Shown piece after piece: positions 8,670 through 17,664 of a stretch of DNA of 64,000 bases. The DNA is taken from positions 1 through 64,000 of the forward strand of contig JAUWAC010000004.1 in NCBI GenBank assembly GCA_030602245.1, in the 5' to 3' direction. The notes under the pieces are model-generated. The model did no database searches. It was given only the letters and a program-made list of their open reading frames with translations, and was not told the origin of the DNA. Source of the DNA: Marinobacterium sp. (GTDB lineage Bacteria; Pseudomonadota; Gammaproteobacteria; Pseudomonadales; Balneatricaceae). The stretch's first letter is position 1, and the number at the start of each line of letters is the position of its first letter. The translations under genes were made by a program, and so were the position numbers.

Positions 8670-9438
8670 GCACGCGCAGCATCGGCTCGGTACGCAGACC
8701 CAGCAGGCGCACGACGACGATGCCGTCGACGCAGGTGGCGCCGGCCTCGATGCCGGTCGCGGCCCTCGCCAGCGCGTCACGCACCTGCGCCAGCAGCGTC
8801 TCGCGTGAATGCTCGGGCGCTTCACCGTCGATGATCAGCATCGTTGCCTGCATCGGACAGCTGCGCATGCCGGCCGGCGCGTCGACCAGATCACGGCCGC
8901 GCGTGCGCATCTGATCGACCAGCAGCAGACGCCCGTCGATCGCCACACGGGTCAGTGCATTCACTTCGCCCTTGTCGAACGCTTCGTCGATAACCGGCCG
9001 CCCCAGACACTGAATATCCCAGCCGATGAAGCGACCACCGGCGGCCAGTTCCACTCGGGTTTCGACCCGCGCCTGGGCATCCGGGAAAAAGATGTTTTCC
9101 TGCGGCAGCCACTCCAGCAGACCACCCGCTTCGACACTCAGCGTCTGCACCTGCGTCGCCAGACGCCCGCCGGAACGGTAGAACTTGGTGGCCCCCGGTG
9201 TCGTCACCAGCGCCTGAGCACCGGCTTCGACATGGAGGCGAATATCGAGGCTGTCACTGCCGACAACCCCGCCCGGCGGGTGCAGCAGGTAGGCGTGACA
9301 GACCGACCCTTCCGGGTAGAACGGGCGTTGCAGCGCCAGCGGACCGCGCCGCTCACGCGCCACCACACGGGTACGTCCGGCGCGATCCGCAAAGCGCAGC
9401 CGCAGCAACGCCTCCCAGCCACGCGTGTTCAATGCCAT
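8593..9438 (-). CDS. ureD: Urease accessory protein UreD (orphan)
   Basis: A 281-residue UreD/UreH-family urease maturation scaffold that works with UreF and UreG to load nickel into urease. Family stretches include GWEALLRLRFADRAGRT, HPPGGVVGSD, LVTTPGATKFYRS, WLPQENIFFPDA and GWDIQCLGRP. The ATG at 9438 follows GGGAGGG; an upstream in-frame start at 9480 adds 14 residues not typical of the family. It normally begins a ureDABCEFG operon, but the neighbouring gene downstream on this strand is missing: its last 77 bp run antisense into the PHP-glycosyltransferase gene. The rest of the urease genes must be elsewhere or lost. Confidence 0.92.
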   Translation of the reverse strand: MALNTRGWEALLRLRFADRAGRTRVVARERRGPLALQRPFYPEGSVCHAYLLHPPGGVVGSDSLDIRLHVEAGAQALVTTPGATKFYRSGGRLATQVQTLSVEAGGLLEWLPQENIFFPDAQARVETRVELAAGGRFIGWDIQCLGRPVIDEAFDKGEVNALTRVAIDGRLLLVDQMRTRGRDLVDAPAGMRSCPMQATMLIIDGEAPEHSRETLLAQVRDALARAATGIEAGATCVDGIVVVRLLGLRTEPMLRVLSEVWARARPLVAGREAVAPRIWAT

Positions 9439-9490
9439 GTTCACTGCGCCCTCCCGTTGCCGACCCGATCCTGAGCCCATGCTACCCTTT

Positions 9491-11640
9491 TTACGCCGCC
9501 GTCACCTCAAAGGAGCCGACCAGCTGCTGCAGTTTGGTCGCCGTGATGCGGGTCTGGTCCGAGCTGGTCTGCAACGTACGGATCGCGTCCGCCATCTCTT
9601 CGCTGATCCGGGCAACATCACGGGCGGTCTCGCCGTTGCGCTGGCTGTTCTCATCAATGTGCTTGATGATCGAGAACATCCGTTCGACCAGATCGTACAG
9701 CTGGGCGTTGTCGGCAGACGCATCCTGCGTCATGCGCAGGCTCTGATCCACGTCCTCGACGCCGCGCTCCATGAAGGCCACCGCCTCGCCGCTCTCGACC
9801 TGAATCCGCTCGATCTTGTGACCGATATCCTGCGCCGCCGACTCGGTGCGGGCGGCCAGACCGCGCACCTCATCCGCCACCACCGAGAAGCCGCGGCCAT
9901 GTTCGCCGGCGCGGGCCGCCTCGATCGCAGCGTTCAGGGCCAGCAGGTTGGTCTGCGCCGTGATATCGGTAATCACGTTGACGATTTCACCGATCTCCGA
10001 GGTGCGCTGGTTCAACCCCTGCACCCGTTTGGCGGAGGTTTCGACGATATCGCGGATCGCCTCGGTGCCGGCGCGGGCACTTTCATAATTCTTGCGTGCA
10101 TCCGCCACAACCTGCTCCATCGCGGCCCGCATCTCCTCGGCGGTCATCGACGCGTTGGAGATGTCCTCGAGCTGCTCCGATACCAGACGCATCATGTCAT
10201 CGATCGCATCCTTCACCTTGTTCGCCGAAGCATGGGCGATCTGGTTGCGCGCCTGCATCACGTCGCTGTTCTTCTCGACGCCGTCCGCGGCGCGGATCAC
10301 CTGCCCGACGATCGCATCGAGGTTATCGACAAAACTGTTGATCCAGCGCGACAGATCGTTGGTTTCATCATTGGACATCGCATCGGTATCGATGCGCTGA
10401 CGCAGGTTGCCCTCACCCTCGGCCAGCGTACGAATCACGTCGGTCATCTGCCCCATGCGGCGCGCCAGACGCTTCGGCCCGAAGGTCATGTAGCCAAATC
10501 CGGCGGCGATCATCATGCCCGCCCCTGCATCGCGTAGGAGACGGCGTCGCTCATCGGTACAAAATGCTGAATGGCGGTACTCGCCGCCCAGGCACCACCG
10601 ATCATCAGCGCGAGCAGGCGGCCCTGCTTGTAACTGACCGAGCGGCGCCGGTAGACCTCCTCGAGGTCCGCTTCGCACATCATGCCCCAACGATCGGGCG
10701 ATCCCGGCAGCTGGAAGGTCACGCCCTTGCCGATCACCGGAATGTGGCGGTAATCGGAATAGCCCGGATAGAGCACGTAAAGGTTTTCGCCATTACGGAT
10801 CGTTTCGCGCACACCGGGATGCAGCTGACCGGTGGCCGGGTCGGTAAAGCGGATCTCGAATTCGGTATGTTTCTGAATCTGCACGGTGCCGAAACCGGTG
10901 TGAATACCGGCCTTGAGGTTTTCCCCGTGAGAAAAGGTGTTGTCCTCGAAGCGGGAGCGTGACAGCGCGATCCCCTGCTGGATCGAACGGTCGAAACGGG
11001 ACTCCACCATGAAGATGTAGTTGTCGCCCGATTCCGGGTAGATATGCCCCGCTTCACGCTGAATCAGGTCACCGATCACGTCATTCGGCACACGCCCGCA
11101 GACACACCCCCGGGTTTCGCCGTCGATCACCAGCGGCTGATAGAACATCAGCGTCACCTGATCGTGGAACTTCGAGCTTGACGGGCCCAGGCGCTCGGTT
11201 ACCGGGTCGGTATAGGGCCCGTGCAGGAACGGCTGCTTCAGCCCTTCTGCCAACGCCTTCGGATTCAGGTCACGGGCACCGGTACGGCCCGTTGCGGTTG
11301 AGTGCAGCACCTCGCCATCCGGTGCAATGAAAAACAGTTCGGAGAAGTCGTCGGCCTGTTTCAGCTTCGCCTCGAACAGGGCGGCATCGAGCTGCGGAAA
11401 GTGGTCACTGAGCTGATCGGCAAGACTTTCAAGGTGGCTCCACTGGCTGCGCGTCCAGCGCTGCAACAGACCGACACGGATGCGGGCAACGCCTTCGAAG
11501 GTGTGCTCAAGCACTTCCGTGGTATCACGGTTAAGCCAGCAGGACCAACGCATCGCGAACTTGCCGGTACCGCCAAACCAGGGCAGCCAACGCCGTTCCG
11601 CTGAAGAAAGGTTCATCTGGTGACTTTTGAACTGCTTCAT
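9491..11640 (-). pseudogene. Methyl-accepting chemotaxis protein, split by a frameshift
   Basis: Two overlapping frames together form one chemoreceptor. The 5' frame (11640 to 10513) encodes a cytosolic start, a Cache-like sensor part (for example ELFFIAPDGEVLHSTATGRTG) and a membrane segment ([20 protein letters not shown]), ending YAMQGRA-stop. The other frame takes over at [20 protein letters not shown] and runs through HAMP to the signalling domain, with the hairpin-tip segment [20 protein letters not shown], ending at 9491. Adding one base near the GGGG at about 10520 restores a single frame of roughly 715 codons. No canonical -1 slippery heptamer is seen, so mutation or sequencing error is likelier than programmed shifting. 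The start at 11640 follows GAGG by 6 nt. Confidence 0.8.
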
Positions 11641-11741
11641 TGCATACCTCATCGCGGAAAAAGACAGACGCAACAAAGCAAGCAGCGAGCCAAAAAGGAA
11701 GCTTAAAAATCAATAGGTTAGATATGCCTCGAACACCATCA

Positions 11742-11795
11742 CGCACCAATTTGTGGCACGCTGTATAGTAAACCGGCAATGAGCGCACCAATTTG
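11742..11795 (-). promoter_or_regulatory. Direct repeats / possible sigma-54 promoter before the chemoreceptor
   Basis: The 12-mer cgcaccaatttg occurs at 11742-11753 and again at 11784-11795, 42 bp apart (four helical turns). Read on the minus strand, 11790-11775 is TGGTGCGCTCATTGCC, with -24 GG and -12 GC spaced by 10 nt as in sigma-54 promoters. The two readings compete; both would put control of the chemoreceptor here. Confidence 0.3.
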
Positions 11796-11804
11796 AGTCA
11801 ATAT

Positions 11805-11833
11805 AAAAAACCATGCACCATGCATGGGTTTTA
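11805..11833 (-). terminator. Rho-independent terminator of puuA-puuB
   Basis: On the minus strand the stem CCATGCA / TGCATGG with loop TGG is followed by six T residues and preceded by AAAA. It lies about 80 bp after the puuB stop codon. Confidence 0.7.
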
Positions 11834-11911
11834 ACCTCAAACTCTGATGCGAAAGCGCTACACATATACCCGGCAGCGACATTTCACCGCACCAAAAAAG
11901 CGCTTTTTACG

Positions 11912-13201
11912 TCAGATGCCCAACCGGTCGCGCATCGAATAGTACCAGGCACCCAGTGCGCTGAAGGGTGCCTGCAACAGGTGGCCACCGGGGAACGGGT
12001 AGTGGCGCAGGCCGGCAAAGGCTTCGAACCGTGTCGAATCACCATGCAGCGTTTCCGCCAGCAGGCGCCCGGCCAGATGCGTAAAGGTGACGCCGTGACC
12101 GCTGCAGCCCTGTGAGTAGAGGATCGTATCCCCCAACCGGCCCATCTGCGGCAGTCGCGACAGTGTCATCAGGAAGTTGCCGGTCCAGGCGTAGTCGATG
12201 CGGGTCGATTCGAGCTGCGGGAAGGTCTTGAGCAGCTTGGGCCGGATCAGCCGTTCGATATCGCTCGGCTCGCGTGCGCCGTACACCACGCCACCGCCAT
12301 AGAGCAGGCGCTTGTCGGCGGAGAGACGGTAATAGTCGAGCAGGTAGTTGCAGTCCTCGATACAGAGATCGTTCGGAATCAGCTCGGCCGCCAGCTCATC
12401 GCCCAGCGGCTCGGTCGCGATCATCTGCGTGCCGCACGGCATCGATTTCGCCTTCAGCTCCGGCACCAATCCGCCGAGGTAGGCGTTACCGGCGATTATC
12501 AGATGGCGGGCGCTGACACGGCCGCCGCTGGTGCGCACCGAGGGCCGCGCTCCGCGGCTGATCTCGATCACCTGTGACTGCTCAAACAGTTGGCCGCCAA
12601 GGCGACGCACCGCCTCGGCCTCACCCAGTGCGAGATTGAGCGGATGGATGTGACCGCCCCCCTGATCGAGCAGACCGCCGACATAGCGTTCGCTCGCCAC
12701 CACGCCACGCATGGCGCTGCGATCGAGCAGTTCCAGCTGATCGTAGCCATACCGTTCCCACAGCGCTTTCTGCTGCTGCAGCTCCTCGAACTGACGCCCG
12801 TTCAGCGCCGCAAACACGCCGCCATCCTTGAGATCGCAGTCGATGTCGTATCGGGCCACCAGCTCACGGATGATACGGCCACCTTCGAATGCCATCGGCC
12901 CGAGCTGCTCAGCAACCCGAGCCCCGGCAGTGCGTTCGATCACGTCGATATCACGGCTGTAGCTGTTGACGATCTGACCGCCGTTGCGCCCCGATGCACC
13001 CCAGCCCACCCGTGCCTGCTCCAGCACGATGACGCGACTGCCCCGCTCCAGCAGATGCAGCGCGGCCGACAGACCGGTATAGCCGGCACCGATGATACAG
13101 ACATCGCACTCATGCTCGCCTTCGAGCCGGGGAAACGGCGCCGGTGCGTGCGCAGAAGCGGCGTAATAGGAGTTGGGGTATGCGGTATCGAGGCTTGCCA
13201 C
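11912..13201 (-). CDS. puuB: Gamma-glutamylputrescine oxidase PuuB
   Basis: A 429-residue FAD-dependent amine oxidase of the DAO fold. It is close to E. coli PuuB through the whole length, for example SYYAAS, VGWGASGRNGGQIVNSYSRD, LLDYYRLSADKRLLYGGG and GHGVTFTHLAGRLLAE. It oxidises gamma-glutamylputrescine to gamma-glutamyl-gamma-aminobutyraldehyde, the second step of the glutamylated putrescine route. The dinucleotide fingerprint is IIGAGYTGLSAALHLLE, near residue 36. The start is GTG, with AAGGAG 6 nt upstream. It follows puuA by 40 bp on the same strand, forming a two-gene operon. Confidence 0.93.
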   Translation of the reverse strand: MASLDTAYPNSYYAASAHAPAPFPRLEGEHECDVCIIGAGYTGLSAALHLLERGSRVIVLEQARVGWGASGRNGGQIVNSYSRDIDVIERTAGARVAEQLGPMAFEGGRIIRELVARYDIDCDLKDGGVFAALNGRQFEELQQQKALWERYGYDQLELLDRSAMRGVVASERYVGGLLDQGGGHIHPLNLALGEAEAVRRLGGQLFEQSQVIEISRGARPSVRTSGGRVSARHLIIAGNAYLGGLVPELKAKSMPCGTQMIATEPLGDELAAELIPNDLCIEDCNYLLDYYRLSADKRLLYGGGVVYGAREPSDIERLIRPKLLKTFPQLESTRIDYAWTGNFLMTLSRLPQMGRLGDTILYSQGCSGHGVTFTHLAGRLLAETLHGDSTRFEAFAGLRHYPFPGGHLLQAPFSALGAWYYSMRDRLGI

Positions 13202-13241
13202 GACAGGCTCCTTGCAGGCCGCCAGAGCGGCGGCCGAATGG

Positions 13242-14588
13242 TTAAACGCTCAACAGCAGGAATTCACGCTCCCAGGAGCTGATCACACGCTTGAAGTTCT
13301 CGTGCTCTGCCCGTTTCACCGCCACGTAACCGTCGGTGAAGGCATCGCCAAGATACTTGCGTGCTGCGCTCGAGGTTTCCATCTCCTCGAGCGCACTTTC
13401 GATCGTCGTCGGCAGGGTGAAGTTTTTCAGTTCGTAGGCACGGCCGGTGCACGGGGCCGACGGCGAGATCTTCTCCATCATGCCGATGTAGCCGCACAGC
13501 AGGCTTGCGGCGATCGCCAGGTAGCTGTTGGCATCGGCGCCGGCAAGGCGGTTTTCGATGCGCTGATTGACCGCATCGGACTCGGGGATACGCAGACCAC
13601 AGGTGCGGTTGGCATAGCCCCACTCCACGTTGACCGGTGCCGAGGTATCCGGCAGGAAGCGGCGGAACGAGTTGACGTTCGGCGCCAGCAGCGGCAGCAG
13701 TTCGGGAATGTAGGTCTGCATGCCGCCGATGTGGTAGCTGAACAACTCGCTCATGCTGCCATCGGCCCCACTGAAGATGTTGGCGCCGGTTTTCGCATCC
13801 AGCACGCTCTGGTGGATGTGCATCGCACTGCCGGGCTCGTTACTGATCGGCTTGGCCATGAACGTCGCAAGCACCCCGTGCTTCATCGCCGCCTCGCGCA
13901 TGGTGCGCTTGAACACCTGCACATGGTCGGCCAGCACCAGCGGATCACCGTGCAGGAAGTTGATCTCCATCTGCGCGGTACCCTCTTCGTGGATCAGGGT
14001 ATCGATCTCAAGCCCCTGATATTCGCACCAGTCGTACATGTCTTCGAACAGGGGGTCGAATTCGTTGGCGGCTTCGATCGAGAACGACTGGCGCCCGGTC
14101 TCCGGGCGCCCGGAGCGCCCGACCGGCGGCTGCAACGGCACATCCGGATCGTCACTGCGCTTGGTCAGGTAGAACTCCATCTCCGGCGCCACCACCGGTT
14201 TCCAGCCCTGCTCGTCGTACAGCGCCAGAACCTTTTTCAGCACGTTGCGCGGCGACAGCGCGATCGGATTGCCGTCGCGGTCGTAGGTGTCGTGGATCAC
14301 CTGCGCCGTCGGTTCCTGTGTCCAGGGCAGCAGGAATACCGCATCCGGGTCGGGATGACAGACCATGTCGATATCCGCCGGATCCAGCAGCGAGTAGTAG
14401 ATATCGTCATCGACCCAGTCGCCGGTGACGGTTTGCAGCAGCACGCTTTCGGGCAGGTGCATGCCGCGTTCATACAGAAATTTGTCGACCGGAGTGATCT
14501 TGCCGCGAACGATGCCGGTCAGGTCACTGACGACACATTCAACTTCGGTAACCCGGTTCTCCTTGAGCCAGGTGGCGAGGCGTTGCAT
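13242..14588 (-). CDS. puuA: Gamma-glutamylputrescine synthetase PuuA (glutamine synthetase family)
   Basis: A 448-residue class I glutamine synthetase-like ligase. In PuuA the amine acceptor is putrescine rather than ammonia: ATP, glutamate and putrescine give gamma-glutamylputrescine. The beta-grasp start (VVSDLTGIVRGKITP) and catalytic metal/glutamate sites are present (PEMEFYL, EEGTAQMEINF, GSAMHIHQS, NRTCGLRIP, ENRLAGADANSYLAIAA). The usual GlnA adenylylation loop is absent. A GGGGGA site precedes the ATG. It heads the puuA-puuB operon and is divergent from a second glutamine synthetase-like gene 291 bp away. Confidence 0.9.
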   Translation of the reverse strand: MQRLATWLKENRVTEVECVVSDLTGIVRGKITPVDKFLYERGMHLPESVLLQTVTGDWVDDDIYYSLLDPADIDMVCHPDPDAVFLLPWTQEPTAQVIHDTYDRDGNPIALSPRNVLKKVLALYDEQGWKPVVAPEMEFYLTKRSDDPDVPLQPPVGRSGRPETGRQSFSIEAANEFDPLFEDMYDWCEYQGLEIDTLIHEEGTAQMEINFLHGDPLVLADHVQVFKRTMREAAMKHGVLATFMAKPISNEPGSAMHIHQSVLDAKTGANIFSGADGSMSELFSYHIGGMQTYIPELLPLLAPNVNSFRRFLPDTSAPVNVEWGYANRTCGLRIPESDAVNQRIENRLAGADANSYLAIAASLLCGYIGMMEKISPSAPCTGRAYELKNFTLPTTIESALEEMETSSAARKYLGDAFTDGYVAVKRAEHENFKRVISSWEREFLLLSV

Positions 14589-14879
14589 GAAATATCCCCC
14601 GTTGGGTCATGCCGGGCGGCGCAGGGCCGCGGTGAAAATGCTGTTTGGGCTTACATCAGCCGAATCTCGACGTTACAACCAAACCTGAACTTGCGCAATC
14701 AGCCCCCTGCGCGCGGCAATCAACTAATTTTATTGACTTTGTGTCGGCCTTGGCATTCACTCGAGACGAGCAGAATCCGTTACCGCCAGCCCGTTCACGA
14801 GGCGCTGCGGCGGTTGACCCAGCCGCGTCACGGGGTGACAGCGTGCGGGCGGATCCTGAGTCTTTCTTGGTGGTGACAC

Positions 14880-16274
14880 ATGAGTACTGAAACGAACGGG
14901 TGGGTGGAGCTGCCCGCCCCCGCTGAGGCGAAAGCCTTTCTGGAACAACATCCTGACCTGCAATTTATCGACCTGCTGATCGCCGACATGAACGGCGTCG
15001 TGCGCGGCAAGCGTATCGACCGTTCGGCGCTGTCGAAGGTGTTTGAGCGCGGCGTTGCGATGCCCGCCTCGCTGTACGGGCTCGACATCCTCGGCGAAAC
15101 CGTCGAAAGCACCGGACTGGGCCTGGCGATCGGCGAAGCCGACCACACCTGCTTCCCGATTCCCGGCACGCTGAAGATGGAACCCTGGCAGAAGCGCCCC
15201 ATCGCCCAGCTCCTGATGACGATGTACGAGGACGAGGAAACGCCGTTCTTCGCGGACCCGCGCACGGTGCTGAAACGGGTGCTGAGTCGATTCAACGAGC
15301 TCAGGCTGACCCCGGTCACCGCGTTCGAGCTGGAGTTCTACCTGATCGATCAGGAGAACGTGGCCGGCAAGCCGCAACCGCCGCGTTCGCCGATCAGCGG
15401 CAAGCGTCCGGAAAGCGTGCAGGTCTACTCGATCGACGAACTCGACGAATACGCCGACTTTCTCTCCGATGTCATCGAATCCGCGCGGGCTCAGAACCTG
15501 CCGGCCGATACCATCGTGGCGGAGTCGGCTCCCGGTCAGTTCGAGATCAACCTGCACCATGTGGACTGCCCGCTGACCTCCTGCGACAACGTGACCCTGC
15601 TGCGCCGGGTGATCAAGAACGTGGCCTACGACCACGAGATGGACACCACGTTCATGGCCAAGCCCTATGCGGATCAGGCCGGCAACGGCATGCACCTGCA
15701 TATCAGTTTGCTCGACGAACAGGGCAACAACGTGTTCGCGCTCGACCCCGACACCGACCGTCCCAACGACACCATGCGCTGGGCACTGGGCGGTCTGCTG
15801 GAGGCGATGGAGGATTACCTCGCCATCCTGTGCCCGAACATCAACTCCTACCGCCGCTTCGGTCAGGGCTTCTATGTGCCGACCTGGCCCTGCTGGGGGA
15901 TCGAGAACCGCACCACCGCCCTGCGTGTACCGGGCGGCGAACCGGAAGCAACCCGCATCGAGCACCGTCTGGCAGGCACCGATGCCAACCCTTACCTGCT
16001 GATGGCGGCGATGCTGGCGGCGATCCATTTCGGTATCACCCACAGGATCGAGCCACCACCGCCGATCGAGGGCAACGCCTACGACCAGCAGGAGCTGTCG
16101 CTGCCGGGCAACCTGCGCGATGCACTGCGCGAGCTGGAAAGCTCCGGCATGATGCGCGAGTACTTTGGCGATGACTTCCTGCGCATCTTCATCGCCTGCA
16201 AGGAGCACGAGCTGGAACAGTTCGAGCACACGATTTCAGACCTCGAATACACCTGGTACCTGCACACCGTCTGA
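14880..16274 (+). CDS. Second PuuA-like glutamine synthetase family ligase
   Basis: A 464-residue paralogue of the adjacent PuuA and of the Pseudomonas PauA enzymes that gamma-glutamylate polyamines or other amines. Hallmarks are DLLIADMNGVVRGKRID, AFELEFYLID, ESAPGQFEINLHH, GNGMHLHISL, ENRTTALRVPGG and EHRLAGTDANPYLLMAA. It differs enough from PuuA that a different amine acceptor (another diamine, spermidine or a monoamine) is plausible. It is the first gene of a two-gene operon with a PuuB-like oxidase 26 bp downstream, mirroring the divergent puuA-puuB pair. Confidence 0.85.
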   Translation: MSTETNGWVELPAPAEAKAFLEQHPDLQFIDLLIADMNGVVRGKRIDRSALSKVFERGVAMPASLYGLDILGETVESTGLGLAIGEADHTCFPIPGTLKMEPWQKRPIAQLLMTMYEDEETPFFADPRTVLKRVLSRFNELRLTPVTAFELEFYLIDQENVAGKPQPPRSPISGKRPESVQVYSIDELDEYADFLSDVIESARAQNLPADTIVAESAPGQFEINLHHVDCPLTSCDNVTLLRRVIKNVAYDHEMDTTFMAKPYADQAGNGMHLHISLLDEQGNNVFALDPDTDRPNDTMRWALGGLLEAMEDYLAILCPNINSYRRFGQGFYVPTWPCWGIENRTTALRVPGGEPEATRIEHRLAGTDANPYLLMAAMLAAIHFGITHRIEPPPPIEGNAYDQQELSLPGNLRDALRELESSGMMREYFGDDFLRIFIACKEHELEQFEHTISDLEYTWYLHTV

Positions 16275-16300
16275 GATCCAAACGAAAGGAGCTGTTGCCG

Positions 16301-17587
16301 ATGCCGTCCGGTCACCCCGATACCTATTACACCGCCACGGTCAGCCATCTGACCGAGCTGCCGCCGCTGCAGGGGTCGATCGATGTCGATGTTGCGATCC
16401 TCGGTGCCGGCTTTACCGGCATCAACACGGCACTCGAACTGCAACTGCGCGGTTACAAGGTCGCCGTGCTCGAAGCGCAGCGTGTCGGCTGGGGGGCATC
16501 CGGACGTAACGGTGGCGAGCTGATTCGCGGCATCGGCCATAACCTTGAGCAGTTCCGCGACCTGATCGGCCAGAACGGTATCGATGCCATCGGCCGCATG
16601 GGGTTCGAAGCGGTCGATATCGTACGCGAGCGTATCCGCCACTTCGACATCGACTGTGACCTGCAATGGGGCTATGCCGACCTTGCTCTCAAGCCGCGCC
16701 ATCTGCGCGAACTGGAAGCGGAAAAGGCCGAGCTCGAGCGGCTTGGCTACCCGCACGAACTGACACTGCACGAAGGGGCTGCGGTACGGGAGCTGGTCGC
16801 GAGCGATCGCTATATCGCCGCGCTGAGCGATCCCGGCAGCGGTCACCTGCACCCACTGAAACTGCTGCTGGGCGAGGCCGAGGTCGCGCGTCAGGTGGGC
16901 GTCAACATCTACGAGAACACGCCGGTCATCGAAATTCGCAAGGGCGAACGTCCGCTCGCCCGCACCCCGCATGGCGATGTGCACTGCGATCGCCTGATCG
17001 TCGCCGGCAACGCCTATCTCGGCCCCCGTGTCGAACCCTGGCTGGGCGGCAAGGTGCTCCCCGCCGGTTCCTATATCATTGCGACGGAGCCGCTGTCAGA
17101 GGCGCAGCAAAAAGAACTGATCCCACACAATATGGCGTTCGCCGACCTGCGCGTGGCACTGGACTACTTCCATCTCAGCGCAGATGGACGCCTGCTGTTC
17201 GGGGGGCGCTGCAACTACTCCGGGCGCGATCCGCACGATATCGCCAAGGTGATGCAACGCGACATGGAAAAGGTGTTTCCGCAGCTCAAAGGCGTGCGTG
17301 TGGAATACTACTGGGGCGGCATGATCGGCATCGGTGCCAACCGGATGCCGCAACTGGGTACGCTGCCCGACTGCCCGAGCATTCTCTATGCCCAGGCCTA
17401 TGCCGGACATGGCCTCAACGCCACCCATCTGGCGGCGCGGCTGATCGCCGAAAAGCTCAACGGCCAGCCCGACCGGTTCGACCTGTTCGCGCGCATAAAA
17501 CACCGCACATTCCCCGGCGGCCCGGCGCTGCGCTCACCGCTGCTGGCCCTTGGCATGCTCTACCACCGCTTCAAGGATCTTTTCTAA
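16301..17587 (+). CDS. PuuB-like FAD-dependent oxidoreductase, second copy
   Basis: A 428-residue DAO-fold flavoprotein related to the PuuB encoded at 11912. The FAD fingerprint is ILGAGFTGINTALELQLRG, and QRVGWGASGRNGGELIRG, FHLSADGRLLFGGR and YAGHGLNATHLAARLIAEKL follow. It is expected to oxidise the gamma-glutamyl amine made by the ligase just upstream, releasing an aldehyde and hydrogen peroxide. The ATG at 16301 has AAAGGAG 9 nt upstream; an in-frame TTG six bases earlier is less suitable. The exact amine is not determined. Confidence 0.85.
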   Translation: MPSGHPDTYYTATVSHLTELPPLQGSIDVDVAILGAGFTGINTALELQLRGYKVAVLEAQRVGWGASGRNGGELIRGIGHNLEQFRDLIGQNGIDAIGRMGFEAVDIVRERIRHFDIDCDLQWGYADLALKPRHLRELEAEKAELERLGYPHELTLHEGAAVRELVASDRYIAALSDPGSGHLHPLKLLLGEAEVARQVGVNIYENTPVIEIRKGERPLARTPHGDVHCDRLIVAGNAYLGPRVEPWLGGKVLPAGSYIIATEPLSEAQQKELIPHNMAFADLRVALDYFHLSADGRLLFGGRCNYSGRDPHDIAKVMQRDMEKVFPQLKGVRVEYYWGGMIGIGANRMPQLGTLPDCPSILYAQAYAGHGLNATHLAARLIAEKLNGQPDRFDLFARIKHRTFPGGPALRSPLLALGMLYHRFKDLF

Positions 17588-17621
17588 GCCATTGATTTAA
17601 TGCTGTCGGCTTCGTAACCAA

Positions 17622-17645
17622 AAGGCGCCCGCAGGAGGCGCCTTC
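17622..17645. terminator. Shared terminator hairpin between converging genes
   Basis: The stem aaggcgcc / ggcgcctt with a short loop lies 34 bp after the oxidoreductase stop and 20 bp after the chemoreceptor stop. On the minus strand it is followed by TTTTGG, so it probably serves the chemoreceptor best. Confidence 0.65.
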
Positions 17646-17664
17646 TGTAATTGATAATAGTCGA

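Noticed and set aside
10505..10530. Programmed -1 frameshift in the chemoreceptor
   Set aside because: The GGGGCGGG stretch is not a canonical X-XXY-YYZ slippery site and programmed shifting is not known in chemoreceptors; mutation or error is simpler.
14589..14879. Sigma-54 promoter between the two divergent glutamine synthetase-like genes
   Set aside because: No GG-N10-GC pair with a good TTGC element was found on either strand, so regulation there is left open.
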